Shown here piece by piece: positions 43,266-52,300 of a stretch of 64,000 nucleotides of DNA. The notes beneath the pieces are model-generated. The model was not told where the DNA came from. It saw nothing but the letters and a program-made list of their open reading frames with translations, and did not search any database. Numbering within the stretch: position 1 is the first letter of the stretch; each line of letters starts with the position of its first letter. The position numbers and the translations under genes are program-made. Origin of the DNA: Salinimicrobium marinum (GTDB lineage: Bacteria > Bacteroidota > Bacteroidia > Flavobacteriales > Flavobacteriaceae); contig NZ_BMXB01000014.1 in assembly GCF_014651535.1 (NCBI RefSeq), positions 28,039-92,038 on the forward strand, given 5' to 3'.

Positions 43266-43655
43266 TTATTGCTGTTTCAATTCTGCACCAACCGGAACTG
43301 CACAATCGTGACCAGGTTCTCCATGCGGCGGATTCACTTTTGGTGTTTGGTCAATTCTTACCGGGGACACATTGGAAGCCGGAGTTGGTGCGGGTGTTGT
43401 ATTCGTAGTGTTCGGAGAAGAACTTAGAGGTGCTCCTACGGGGAGATCACATCTGTGTCCCGGGAGTCCGTGTTCCGGATTCAGCTGCGCAGTTTGCTGT
43501 GCTTCAGATCCTTCCGAAGTGTTGTTAGTTGTATTTACAGTGTTTGCAGGAGTAGTGGTTTCTGTTTTCTCTTCATCCTTGCAGGAAGAAAATAAACCTA
43601 AGGTTACCACCGCAGCTCCCAATATCATTTTGTTAATAAGAAGTGTCTTTTTCAT
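43266..43655 (-). CDS. lipoprotein with two HGxPGHxC repeats
   Basis: A 129-residue lipoprotein (lipobox LFSSC, Cys25, then KDEEK). The mature chain is a Thr/Asn/Pro-rich spacer around two copies of one motif: LNPEHGLPGHRCDLPVGAPL and VNPPHGEPGHDCAVPVGAEL. Each has two His and one Cys in fixed spacing, which suggests binding of metal or heme. I recognise the motif from other uncharacterised flavobacterial proteins but know no function. A 25-bp inverted repeat lies upstream. Confidence 0.8.
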   Translation of the reverse strand: MKKTLLINKMILGAAVVTLGLFSSCKDEEKTETTTPANTVNTTNNTSEGSEAQQTAQLNPEHGLPGHRCDLPVGAPLSSSPNTTNTTPAPTPASNVSPVRIDQTPKVNPPHGEPGHDCAVPVGAELKQQ

Positions 43656-43680
43656 ATGGAAAAATTTTTGCTGTGAATTT

Positions 43681-43705
43681 AGCGATAAAGATAATAATTA
43701 TCGCT
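43681..43705. promoter_or_regulatory. inverted repeat over the promoter of the HGxPGHxC lipoprotein gene
   Basis: AGCGATAA and TTATCGCT form perfect 8-base arms 9 bases apart. The minus-strand sequence TATCTTTA, one base off a -7 box, lies between and across the arms, so a bound protein would occlude the promoter. Confidence 0.4.
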
Positions 43706-43763
43706 GTTTTCCAAACTTTTAAGATTCCACGGCCATCTTTAGGCGTGGTTTCTGTCCCAATTG

Positions 43764-44537
43764 TTACTCTTCCAGTGCGGTCACTTTAATGTAATCAATG
43801 TAGAATTTCACAGGAAAAATGGAATCATCCACCTCGGGACCACCAAAATTTCCGCCTACCGCCATATTTAAAAGAAAATAAAAGGGTTTTCTAAATGGGT
43901 AGTATTCTTCATCATACTTTTCCGGCACAAACGTATAAACCAGTTCCCCGTCCATGTAATACTTAATATTTTTCTCATTCCAAATGGTCTTGTACGTATG
44001 ATAACCTTCCTCGATATCTTCAATATAGGTCTTTTTTGAACTCGCATTCTCCCCGTGGTGTGCGGGATAATGCAGTGTCGTGTAAAGTGTATTTGGCTCC
44101 CGGCCCACATATTCCATGATATCGATCTCGCCCGAAGCAGGCCAGCCCACCTCATTAATATCATGCCCAAGCATCCAGATTGCCGGCCAGATACCGTGAC
44201 CTTCAGGAAGTTTTGCCCGTACTTCTATCTCCCCGTACTGGAATTCCACTTTGTCTTTGGAATTCACCTTTCCCGAAAAATATTGATCTCCTTCTTTTAC
44301 GGCTGTGATCACCAGGTTCCCGTCCTCCACTTTTAGATAATCACGGTTGTAGATTTGGCGTTCATTGTTTCCCCAGCCACAAAGATGGGGGCAGCCGTCG
44401 CCTTCCTCATAGCTCCAGTGGTCCCTATTCAGTTGCTCTCCGTCAAAATTTTCTTCAAAGATGACTTGCGCAGTAACTGCCGGAAAAAGTAACATAATAA
44501 ATGAGCCACTAAGAACAACATTTTTCAAACTTTTCAT
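43764..44537 (-). CDS. secreted GH16 beta-glucanase (laminarinase-like)
   Basis: A 257-residue single-domain enzyme with a signal peptide to about AVTAQ. The GH16 catalytic block GEIDIMEYVG supplies nucleophile and acid/base glutamates in the ExDxxE form typical of laminarinases. WSYEEGDGCPHLCGWGNNE near the start and FYFLLNMAVGGNFGG near the end are further family blocks. It should cut beta-1,3(4)-glucan internally. It begins 3 bases after the GH3 stop and ends the locus. The paralogue at 46998 carries extra domains and a lipid anchor; this one does not. Confidence 0.93.
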   Translation of the reverse strand: MKSLKNVVLSGSFIMLLFPAVTAQVIFEENFDGEQLNRDHWSYEEGDGCPHLCGWGNNERQIYNRDYLKVEDGNLVITAVKEGDQYFSGKVNSKDKVEFQYGEIEVRAKLPEGHGIWPAIWMLGHDINEVGWPASGEIDIMEYVGREPNTLYTTLHYPAHHGENASSKKTYIEDIEEGYHTYKTIWNEKNIKYYMDGELVYTFVPEKYDEEYYPFRKPFYFLLNMAVGGNFGGPEVDDSIFPVKFYIDYIKVTALEE

Positions 44538-44540
44538 ACG

Positions 44541-46817
44541 TTACTTATTTAAAGTGAAAGAGGACTTTTTCAGGTCTCTGGAGTTTCCGCCAATCAACAC
44601 ATGAAATTCTCCTGCTTCGGAATCCCATTTTCTTTCAGCATTATAGAACTGAAGCATTTCTTCTGAAATTTCAAAAGTAACTTTTTTAGTTTCTCCCGGG
44701 GCAAGAGTAATTAGCTGGAATCCTTTAAGCTCTTTCACCGGACGGGTAGTGCTGGCAACCAGATCCCGTAAATAAAGCTGAACGACCTCTTTCCCCTCAA
44801 CATCTCCGGAATTTGTTAACTGAAAACTAACTTTAATACTTGCATCAGGAGTCATTTTACTGGAGGAAAGCTGCAGGTCACCATATTCAAAATCGGTATA
44901 GCTTAATCCAAATCCGAAGGGGTACAATGCATCTTTTTTCTCATCGGTATAAGCAGAATAAGTAACGGAATTGGGGCTAAAAGGCCTTCCGGTGTTCTTC
45001 TGATTGTAATAAAGCGGCTCCTGACCAACCGCACGTGGAAATGATACCGGAAGTTTTCCTGAAGGATTGTATTTTCCGAAAAGTACATCGGCGATGGCGT
45101 TCCCGCTTTCAGAACCCAGTTGCCATGCTTCCACGATGCCGGGAATATTTTCTGCAGCCCAGGAAATTTCCAGCGGTCTTCCGTTTTGTAGTACCAGCAC
45201 AATGTTCTTGTTAACCGCATAAATCTCTTCAAGTAATTCCTGCTGAAGCCCTGCCAGGCCTATATTCACCTGACTTCTTCCTTCTCCCGACTGAAAAGCA
45301 TCCTCGCCAAGCGCCATGATTACAAGATCTGCATTTCCGGCTTTTTTAACAGCATCTGCAAAACCCGATCTGTCGGTAGTATTGATTTCCAGAGGCGCCA
45401 GGAAACTTCTTTCTCCCATTCCCAGGGCGGCACCTTTTGCATGGGTAACTTTTACACCGCTGCCTACCGTATTTTTAATTCCTTCAAGCAGCGAAACAGC
45501 TGAATTTGCTTCTCCCTGTGCTCTCCAGTTGCCTATTGGAGTATCTTTGTCATCTGCCAAAGGTCCTATCACGGCAATATTTTTAACCGAAGATTTTATT
45601 GGTAAAATGTTATTTTCGTTCTTTAGAAGTACAATAGATTTACGTGCAATATCCCTTGCTGTTTCTTGGTGCTCCTGAAATGGGATTTGTGCTAATAAAT
45701 CCGGATTTGAATATTTATAAGGATCTTCAAAAAGTCCTAATTTAAACTTTACCCTAAGCACACGTTTTACGGCATCATTGATCTTTTCTTCAGAAACTTT
45801 TCCTTCTTCCACGAGTTCTAAAAGACTGGCTTCATAAGCGCCACCTTCCATATCCATGTCGCTTCCTGCATTTAGAGCGATTTCGGCAGCGTGTTTTTTA
45901 TCACGGGCAAATCCGTGGTCTACCATTTCGATAATGGAACCCCAGTCAGATACAATGAACCCGTTCCAGTTCCAGTCTCCTTTAAGGATATCCCTCTGTA
46001 GAATTTTATGGCCGGTTGCGGGAGTACCGTCAATATCATTGAACGAATTCATGAAGGTGGCAACTCCCGCATCTGCGGCCGCTTTAAAGGGGGGCAAAAT
46101 CGTATTGTGAAGTTCATTTTCTCCTACGTGTATGGTATTGTAATCACGCCCTGCTTCAGCAAAACCATAGCCAGCAAAATGTTTTGCAGTGGCTGCTATG
46201 GTAGTAGGACTGGCCAGGTCATTCCCCTGATAGCCTTTTATTTTGGCTACGGCGACCTTCGAAGTTAGGAAAGGATCTTCTCCCGATCCTTCCATGATAC
46301 GTCCCCAGCGGGCATCTCTGGAAATATCGATCATGGGGGCAAAGGTCCAGTTCACGCCATGTGCTGCAGATTCTAAAGCGGCGATTCGCGCTGATTCTTC
46401 CATGGCTTCAAGGTCCCAGCTGGCAGTCTCCCCAATTGGCACCGGAAACATTGTTTTATACCCGTGGATCACATCATATCCAAATATTAGCGGAATTTTG
46501 AGTCTGGAATTTTCCATGACCAGCTTCTGGGCTTCGGTAGTAGCTTCTACAGAAAGTACGTTGAGCATGGAGCCTACCATGCCTCTTTTAAGGTTTTCCT
46601 CTTTCTGTTTGTTGTCCATATCGGAGGCAGGACCGGTAAGGTCCCAGCTGCCATTGTACTGCACTAATTGTCCTATTTTTTCTTCCAGTGTCATCAGGTT
46701 TAAAACCGAATCGACTTTTGTTTCCACATTTTCAACAGAACTTGGAATTTCCGGATTTTGTGCCTGTGCTAAAAAGCTTCCGAAGAGAAACACGAGGAAG
46801 GGGCTGTATTTTTTCAT
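44541..46817 (-). CDS. GH3 beta-glucosidase
   Basis: A 758-residue periplasmic exo-enzyme (signal peptide to about FLAQAQ). The N-terminal TIM barrel has TLEEKIGQLVQ, FGYDVIHGYKTMFPVPI and the nucleophile Asp in GFIVSDWGS (near residue 291). The second alpha/beta domain follows, with KSIVLLKNENNILP and VMALGEDAFQSGEGRS, then a C-terminal FnIII-like domain (KGFQLITLAPGETKKV). This is the BglX arrangement. It should split glucose from laminari-oligosaccharides made by the GH16 enzymes. A 137-bp repeat element separates it from the upstream GH16 gene. Confidence 0.95.
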   Translation of the reverse strand: MKKYSPFLVFLFGSFLAQAQNPEIPSSVENVETKVDSVLNLMTLEEKIGQLVQYNGSWDLTGPASDMDNKQKEENLKRGMVGSMLNVLSVEATTEAQKLVMENSRLKIPLIFGYDVIHGYKTMFPVPIGETASWDLEAMEESARIAALESAAHGVNWTFAPMIDISRDARWGRIMEGSGEDPFLTSKVAVAKIKGYQGNDLASPTTIAATAKHFAGYGFAEAGRDYNTIHVGENELHNTILPPFKAAADAGVATFMNSFNDIDGTPATGHKILQRDILKGDWNWNGFIVSDWGSIIEMVDHGFARDKKHAAEIALNAGSDMDMEGGAYEASLLELVEEGKVSEEKINDAVKRVLRVKFKLGLFEDPYKYSNPDLLAQIPFQEHQETARDIARKSIVLLKNENNILPIKSSVKNIAVIGPLADDKDTPIGNWRAQGEANSAVSLLEGIKNTVGSGVKVTHAKGAALGMGERSFLAPLEINTTDRSGFADAVKKAGNADLVIMALGEDAFQSGEGRSQVNIGLAGLQQELLEEIYAVNKNIVLVLQNGRPLEISWAAENIPGIVEAWQLGSESGNAIADVLFGKYNPSGKLPVSFPRAVGQEPLYYNQKNTGRPFSPNSVTYSAYTDEKKDALYPFGFGLSYTDFEYGDLQLSSSKMTPDASIKVSFQLTNSGDVEGKEVVQLYLRDLVASTTRPVKELKGFQLITLAPGETKKVTFEISEEMLQFYNAERKWDSEAGEFHVLIGGNSRDLKKSSFTLNK

Positions 46818-46836
46818 TTTTTCATCAATTAAAATG

Positions 46837-46973
46837 AGGCTGTTAAAAAGCTTTTACTCCGTCATTCTGAATTTATTTCAGAATCTTACACTACTGATTT
46901 TCAATTTTCCTTAGCTCCTGAATTCTCCCGATGCTTTGGGACAGGTTGACGTACAAATACCTTAAAACAGCCT
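46837..46973. repeat. dispersed inverted-repeat element, copy 4 (137 bp)
   Basis: Ends AGGCTGTTAAAAAGC and CCTTAAAACAGCCT are inverse; the core GTCATTCTGAATTTATTTC followed by AGAATCT is the classic Bacteroidota repeat. It is the same length as copy 1 and aligns with it end to end. It lies between the GH16 and GH3 genes inside the glucan locus. Confidence 0.8.
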
Positions 46974-46997
46974 CATGTTGGCTAATATAAAGGGGGG

Positions 46998-48644
46998 CTA
47001 TTGGTAAACTCGTAAATAATCAATCTCCATGGACGATTCTTCAAACGCGGCATCTATTGCTCCTCCAAAATTACCGCCCATGGCGACATTTAAGATCAGG
47101 AAGAAATCCTGATGGTATGGAGAATTGGGATTGTTTGTGTAGGTATGGTAAACTTCACCGTCTACAAGAAAAACAATCCTTTCGGGAGACCATTCCATGG
47201 TGTAAATATGGAATTCGCTGCTGGCATTTTCAATTTCAATCGTGCCACCATCTGCATTACCGCCAGATCTTCCGGGATAATGAAGGGTTCCGTGGATAGT
47301 GTTCTGGTCATTTCCTACATGTTCCATGATGTCTATTTCACCACTATCGGGCCAGCCCACTTCGGCATAGTTGGAGCCCAGCATCCAAATTGCAGGCCAG
47401 GTTCCTGCGCCTTCAGGAAGTTTTGCCCGTGCTTCTACCCGTCCGTACATGAATTCGTAATTATCTTCAGTAGTGATCCGGGAAGAAGAATAATCAAATC
47501 CACTGGTTTCTTCGGCTTTGGCAGTAATCACAAGGTTTCCGTCAACAACTTCAGCATTCTCTGTAGTGTAATACTGTTTTTCCTGATTTCCCCATCCGTT
47601 TTCACCGTTACCGGTCTCAAAATTCCACAGATCAGTGTCCAGTGGTTCTTCAAATTCCTGATCCCAAACCAGCTCGTCGTATTCGGTTTCAAATGGAGCC
47701 GGTTCTTCCTCCTCTTCCTGTGAGGTTGTAAATTTCAGGTACCATGCAAGGGCCGGGTCATTACCCATTACCGCTCTCACGTGCATGCTGCTTTCATCAA
47801 TAGATAGAATTTCATAAGTGCTGGCGCCAATGTAGTAGCTCATAAAACCATCCTCGGCAAAGTTTATGGCAGTACCGGTTGTTTGTCCACCGGTTAAGCC
47901 CGAAGTGGATGGAGATAAAGAAACGTTGATGGTTCCTTCACTGTCATAGTCCAGGCACTCATCTTCTGCACCTGTCCCTCCAAAATCTGGAGCATAGGAT
48001 GCATTGAAGAAGGTTTGTCCATTATTGTTATAGTTGTAAACAATATTTTCACCATTCATACTAAATGTAAGTTCATCTGTGTACAGGCAGGAACTTATCT
48101 CTTCTCCGGCTTTTTCAAAAGGCACCGCGGCGTAGTAGGAAGGATTGTCCATATTATCACCCGTAGCAGGTCCCACTCCTAAATGAGCAGGTTGTGAAAC
48201 TGCCACATACCAGGTTTTTGTACTTCCGCCGGTTAACAGTAACTCCGTTTCAGGATCACTGAAGTCACTAAAAACGGTCACTTCTGCTGTAGTGTTGGCA
48301 GAAGCACCCGCGGTGCCATAGGCAATAACCGTAACGACATAATCATTCACTCCATTTTTATTAAAGGAGTGGGTACTGTTTCCATCGTAGGAGACTTCTT
48401 CGACGCCCTCGCCATAAATAAATTTATACGTCATTGCATTATCTGCAGTTACTGAAAAATTTACAGTTCCGCTGCCGTCTCCATACGGCATCTCTTCACT
48501 CTGTCCTACAACCTGTGCATTGACATTTAAATTTGACGGAGAAGTAATTTCTCCCAGGTCGTACTCTTCCTCAACGCAACTCACTCCAAGTGTACTTAGA
48601 AGAAGGAGAAGAAATATATTTTTAAGGTTTATTGTGCTTTTCAT
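46998..48644 (-). CDS. lipoprotein GH16 beta-glucanase with PKD domain
   Basis: A 548-residue lipoprotein (lipobox LGVSC, Cys23, followed by acidic EEEYDLGE, a surface-export signal). It has a PKD-like domain (about 55-125), a linking beta domain (about 130-300) and a C-terminal GH16 domain with catalytic GEIDIMEHVG (near residue 436), WGNQEKQYYTTENA and LILNVAMGGNFGG. It is probably the surface endoglucanase that starts laminarin breakdown for uptake by the adjacent SusC/D. The stop is 12 bases before the upstream-encoded binding protein's frame in operon order. Confidence 0.93.
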   Translation of the reverse strand: MKSTINLKNIFLLLLLSTLGVSCVEEEYDLGEITSPSNLNVNAQVVGQSEEMPYGDGSGTVNFSVTADNAMTYKFIYGEGVEEVSYDGNSTHSFNKNGVNDYVVTVIAYGTAGASANTTAEVTVFSDFSDPETELLLTGGSTKTWYVAVSQPAHLGVGPATGDNMDNPSYYAAVPFEKAGEEISSCLYTDELTFSMNGENIVYNYNNNGQTFFNASYAPDFGGTGAEDECLDYDSEGTINVSLSPSTSGLTGGQTTGTAINFAEDGFMSYYIGASTYEILSIDESSMHVRAVMGNDPALAWYLKFTTSQEEEEEPAPFETEYDELVWDQEFEEPLDTDLWNFETGNGENGWGNQEKQYYTTENAEVVDGNLVITAKAEETSGFDYSSSRITTEDNYEFMYGRVEARAKLPEGAGTWPAIWMLGSNYAEVGWPDSGEIDIMEHVGNDQNTIHGTLHYPGRSGGNADGGTIEIENASSEFHIYTMEWSPERIVFLVDGEVYHTYTNNPNSPYHQDFFLILNVAMGGNFGGAIDAAFEESSMEIDYLRVYQ

Positions 48645-48655
48645 GTGTTTGCTTT

Positions 48656-50716
48656 TTAATTATGAAAATATACGTTCGTGACATACACATTTGCTGCTCC
48701 CGAAGGTACAGCGGAATAGATGAGCTGCCCTATATGCGCTCTTTCAGCAAGATTTTCAAATCGAGAAAGAGGTATCTCTACACTTACCCATTCATTTTGA
48801 GCTGGATTTTCGATGGTAACTTCATGTTCGGTATCATCACCGCCACCATAAACGCCGTTGGGTCCCAGGTCAACCAGTTTCACTTTGAAAGAAGTTGCAT
48901 TATCGGTGTAAATATCTGTATGGAAATAGGTCATTTCTGAAGCATCAACAGGATTGGCGATAGTTTCTATTCCCACATAACTTAGGTTGTAGTAACGTTT
49001 TGTCAATCGGCCATCAAAGGTTACTTCTTCATAATCTGAAACTGACCAGTCTGTTCTCCAGGAATCTACCACTATATCTTCAGCAAGGTCGCTGAACAAG
49101 GAAATATAATTTGTATCTCCAATCTTGATGTCATCATAATAAGAAGTAGTTCCCTCTCCTGAATTTCCGAAGTCATAGAACAGAATAATTCTGTCGTAAT
49201 CCACGGAAGGATCAAATGCTTCAAAACTGCTGAGGTCAAAGCTTAATTCCTCCCATTCTCCCGAAGTGCTGGTGTTCTGGATCACCTCTACAAAAACGGT
49301 AGGGTTACCACCTCCCTCAGGAACGGATGCTGAATTCTCCAATTTTAGAAGAACAGGCACCCCTGCTTCCGGAGACCAGACTTTCATCTTTACCGTGGTA
49401 CCGTTAGAAAAATCAAGTGGTTGATCTAAATCAAGGGAAATTCCGGCCCAGGTTTCTGCACCACCAGCCTTTTTAAATTCGGTTACGTGGGCACTTGGAT
49501 TAATTCCGGAAGGATCAGGGTTTGCTACCACTCCTCCCTCGGCGCCTCCAAAGCCACTCCAGGTGTACGTAAGATTTTCGGACTCGAAAGTTAGAGGCAA
49601 TTCGGTGAATTCTAACTGAGTGGTTTTGATATTGTCAAAATAGTAGGTTTCTCCTGTTCCCGGAATATTAAAATTGAAGAACAAGACTGCTTTTCCGTAA
49701 TCAACAGCAGGATCTATTGCGCTGAGGTCAAAGATCAGGGTTTCCCATTCTTCGCTAACCGTAGTGGTTGCAGCGACTTCTACAGCTATATCTGGATTTT
49801 CAAGGTTTTCTACCTTAAAGAGCACATCTGCACCGGCTATTGGAGACCATACATCCACACTTACGTAACGGGTAGTGGAAAAATCAATAGGTTCGTCAAG
49901 TGCGATGGAAGTTCCTGCCCATGTTTCTGAACCTGCCGGTTTAGTATAGGCAGCTACCATTTCGGTGGTATTTACACCCGAAGGATCTGGATTGGCTATA
50001 ACAGGTACTCCGTCGCCTTCTCCTCCGCCAAAATTGACAAAACTGTAATCCAGTTTTTCAGATTCGAAATCTATTGGCAGGAATAAAGGATCAGAAATTA
50101 CCACTTCCTGAGTAATTTCGGTAGTTGCGGTTCCTCCACTTAAAGCTACGACCCGTACGTCATACGTTCCTATGGTTTCATAAGTGTGATTTACAGTTTC
50201 ACCGGGCATTAATGGGGTTGGTTCTTCCTCTGCCACATCGCCGAAATACACATTGAACATCGTTGCATAATCTGCAGCGGCACTTACAGAAATGGAATAA
50301 TTATCCTGAGGATCTTTATTTACGGAAACCTCCAGATTTTCGGGAGCACGGAAGGAAACGGTGAGCGGCTGAGTGCCTTCAGCAGTTTCTCCCGCCAGAT
50401 TTGTTCCGGTGATCACTACGTCGTATTCACCTTCCTCATATACATGAGTTACATTCTCCCCCACACTCATTTCATCTGAGGAACCCGAACCGTCACCAAA
50501 ATCCACAGAATACAGCGTGGCACCTTCCCCGGTAGGAGTAATGGTCACTAAGCCGGTGTTATCCTGGGTGATCTGGAAAGTAGCCCCAAGATTTGTGGGT
50601 GTTGCCATTCCCTCAAGATCTACTCCCAGGCTGTCATCGTCTTTGTCACAGCTTATTACAGCAGTACTGACAAAAACGGCTATCATTATTTTAAAGATAT
50701 TTTTCATACTGTTCAT
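48656..50716 (-). CDS. surface glycan-binding lipoprotein (SusE-like position)
   Basis: A 686-residue lipoprotein (lipobox AVISC, then DKDDDS). Two PKD-like domains lie at about 30-200, then two homologous carbohydrate-binding-like beta-sandwiches (each FESE.L.Y....GG.EG.. to YYFDNIK or YYDDIKI) and a third, diverged sandwich at the C-terminus. No catalytic domain is seen. The place after susD and the repeated binding modules fit a laminarin-binding surface protein. A start at the ATG at 50707 is equally possible. Confidence 0.85.
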   Translation of the reverse strand: MNSMKNIFKIMIAVFVSTAVISCDKDDDSLGVDLEGMATPTNLGATFQITQDNTGLVTITPTGEGATLYSVDFGDGSGSSDEMSVGENVTHVYEEGEYDVVITGTNLAGETAEGTQPLTVSFRAPENLEVSVNKDPQDNYSISVSAAADYATMFNVYFGDVAEEEPTPLMPGETVNHTYETIGTYDVRVVALSGGTATTEITQEVVISDPLFLPIDFESEKLDYSFVNFGGGEGDGVPVIANPDPSGVNTTEMVAAYTKPAGSETWAGTSIALDEPIDFSTTRYVSVDVWSPIAGADVLFKVENLENPDIAVEVAATTTVSEEWETLIFDLSAIDPAVDYGKAVLFFNFNIPGTGETYYFDNIKTTQLEFTELPLTFESENLTYTWSGFGGAEGGVVANPDPSGINPSAHVTEFKKAGGAETWAGISLDLDQPLDFSNGTTVKMKVWSPEAGVPVLLKLENSASVPEGGGNPTVFVEVIQNTSTSGEWEELSFDLSSFEAFDPSVDYDRIILFYDFGNSGEGTTSYYDDIKIGDTNYISLFSDLAEDIVVDSWRTDWSVSDYEEVTFDGRLTKRYYNLSYVGIETIANPVDASEMTYFHTDIYTDNATSFKVKLVDLGPNGVYGGGDDTEHEVTIENPAQNEWVSVEIPLSRFENLAERAHIGQLIYSAVPSGAANVYVTNVYFHN

Positions 50717-50737
50717 TTATTGTTGAAAAAGTTCCAT

Positions 50738-52273
50738 TTATTGATAAGCGGGATCTTGTTCTAGTTGTGTGTTAGTTAAATCTTGCAGCGGGATTGGCAG
50801 CTTATCATGTTTCTTACTTACATATCCTTTAAACTGAAGATATTCGGCAGCCAAACCGGCTCTTTGCAGGTCAAACCAGCGATGTCCTTCACCCGCAAGT
50901 TCCAGTCTTCTTTCCCTGAGGATATTCGAAAAAGTTGCAGGTACAGATTCTTCTCCTACACGGCTTCGTACGGCATCTAATAATGCCTGCGCCCTGTTGG
51001 TATCACCTCCGCCTCTTACCAGCGCTTCTGCTTCTAGCAGGTAGGTATCGGCCAATCTAATGTCGTAGAAATTCTGAGGCCAGTTAAGTTCAAAGTTACC
51101 ACCACCCGTAGAACGGTCTTCCTGCTTTCCGGCAAATTTCTTCAGAAAATATCCTGTATCCTGATAGCTTTTTTCATAAGATATTATTCCCTGCTGTGCG
51201 AGACTGTCAAGATTACTAAGGGTGTGTTTATAACGGTTGTCATAGCTGCCATCACTGTAAATAAAGGCATCTGCCAATTTTTCTGTGGGAATGTTGAAAC
51301 CCCAGCCTGCAATGAAATCAGGGGCACCCTTACCTTGTTCAATAATATTATAACCCCGTGGCGCAGACATTTGGTTTAGCAGGTTACCTTCTGTACATCC
51401 AATACAATTCCAGTCGCCCCAGTTTGATGCAGAAGTATGGATAACTTCAAAAATCGATTCCTCATTAAACTGATTTTCATTTTCGAACAGGTCACCATAA
51501 TTTTCAAGAAGGCGGTACCCGTACTGACTTGTACCACCGGGGGTGCCATTCACATCCTGAAATTGTTGTGCAGCCTCTCCAAACCTTTCCAGGTGCAGAT
51601 AAACTTTTCCTAATAAAGCCTTGCCGGCACCTTGTGTTGCCCGCCCGGCTTCAGTTGCCAGATTTACCTCGGTGGGTAAATTAGGAACGGCCTCTACAAG
51701 ATCCTGCTCTATCAGGGTAAAAACTTCTGAACGGTCTACCTGTACTGCATTGCCTAAATCACTTACTGCTACCGGTTCAGTAAACATAGGCACCCTTTCA
51801 AATAACCTTATTAAATCAAAATAATAGTATGCTCTTAGGAATTTCATTTCAGCCTCAAACCTGCTTTTTAAATGCTCGTCCATATCTGTATCGGGCAATT
51901 TGGAAAGCAGCACATTGGTCCTGTAAATTCCTGAATAACTTCTTCTCCATAATTCCTCCTGAGGCCCTGTGGCAGGCTCTAAGGTGTAACTGGACCAGGC
52001 CTGAACAGCCGGTACATCCTGGGAATTTCCACCTCCTGCATAAAAATCATCGGAGGCTGCATTTAGCGCAAATTCCTTCGCAACATAATTTTGGCCTACC
52101 CATCCTACGGGATCATAGGCTGCCACCACGCCATTGTAGGCTTCCTCTGCATTACGATAGTAATTGGATTCCAGGCTTTCTCCCCTTGGTTCAACTTCTA
52201 AAAAATCGTCACTACACGCGGTTAAAGTAACCGCTGAAACAACGACTGTTATATATTTTATTACTCTTTTCAT
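50738..52273 (-). CDS. SusD-family glycan-binding lipoprotein
   Basis: SusD proteins form the lid of the SusC transporter at the cell surface and bind the glycan. The protein has the lipobox LTAC followed by SDDFLEVEPRGE, the TPR-like helical core (LRAYYYFDLIRLFERVP, GKALLGKVYLHLERFGEA), and the conserved end LRERRLELAGEGHRWFDLQR. I start at the ATG at 52273; the frame is open back to a TTG at 52300, immediately after the susC stop, which would spoil the signal peptide. 27 bases separate it from susC. Confidence 0.95.
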   Translation of the reverse strand: MKRVIKYITVVVSAVTLTACSDDFLEVEPRGESLESNYYRNAEEAYNGVVAAYDPVGWVGQNYVAKEFALNAASDDFYAGGGNSQDVPAVQAWSSYTLEPATGPQEELWRRSYSGIYRTNVLLSKLPDTDMDEHLKSRFEAEMKFLRAYYYFDLIRLFERVPMFTEPVAVSDLGNAVQVDRSEVFTLIEQDLVEAVPNLPTEVNLATEAGRATQGAGKALLGKVYLHLERFGEAAQQFQDVNGTPGGTSQYGYRLLENYGDLFENENQFNEESIFEVIHTSASNWGDWNCIGCTEGNLLNQMSAPRGYNIIEQGKGAPDFIAGWGFNIPTEKLADAFIYSDGSYDNRYKHTLSNLDSLAQQGIISYEKSYQDTGYFLKKFAGKQEDRSTGGGNFELNWPQNFYDIRLADTYLLEAEALVRGGGDTNRAQALLDAVRSRVGEESVPATFSNILRERRLELAGEGHRWFDLQRAGLAAEYLQFKGYVSKKHDKLPIPLQDLTNTQLEQDPAYQ

Positions 52274-52300
52274 AATAGTACCTTTTATAATTTTATACAA

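Noticed and set aside
46243..46914. Long plus-strand frame opposite the GH3 gene ending in SVILNLFQNLT
   Set aside because: It is the antisense shadow of GH3, and its end is the typical mistranslation of the dispersed Bacteroidota repeat, not a protein.
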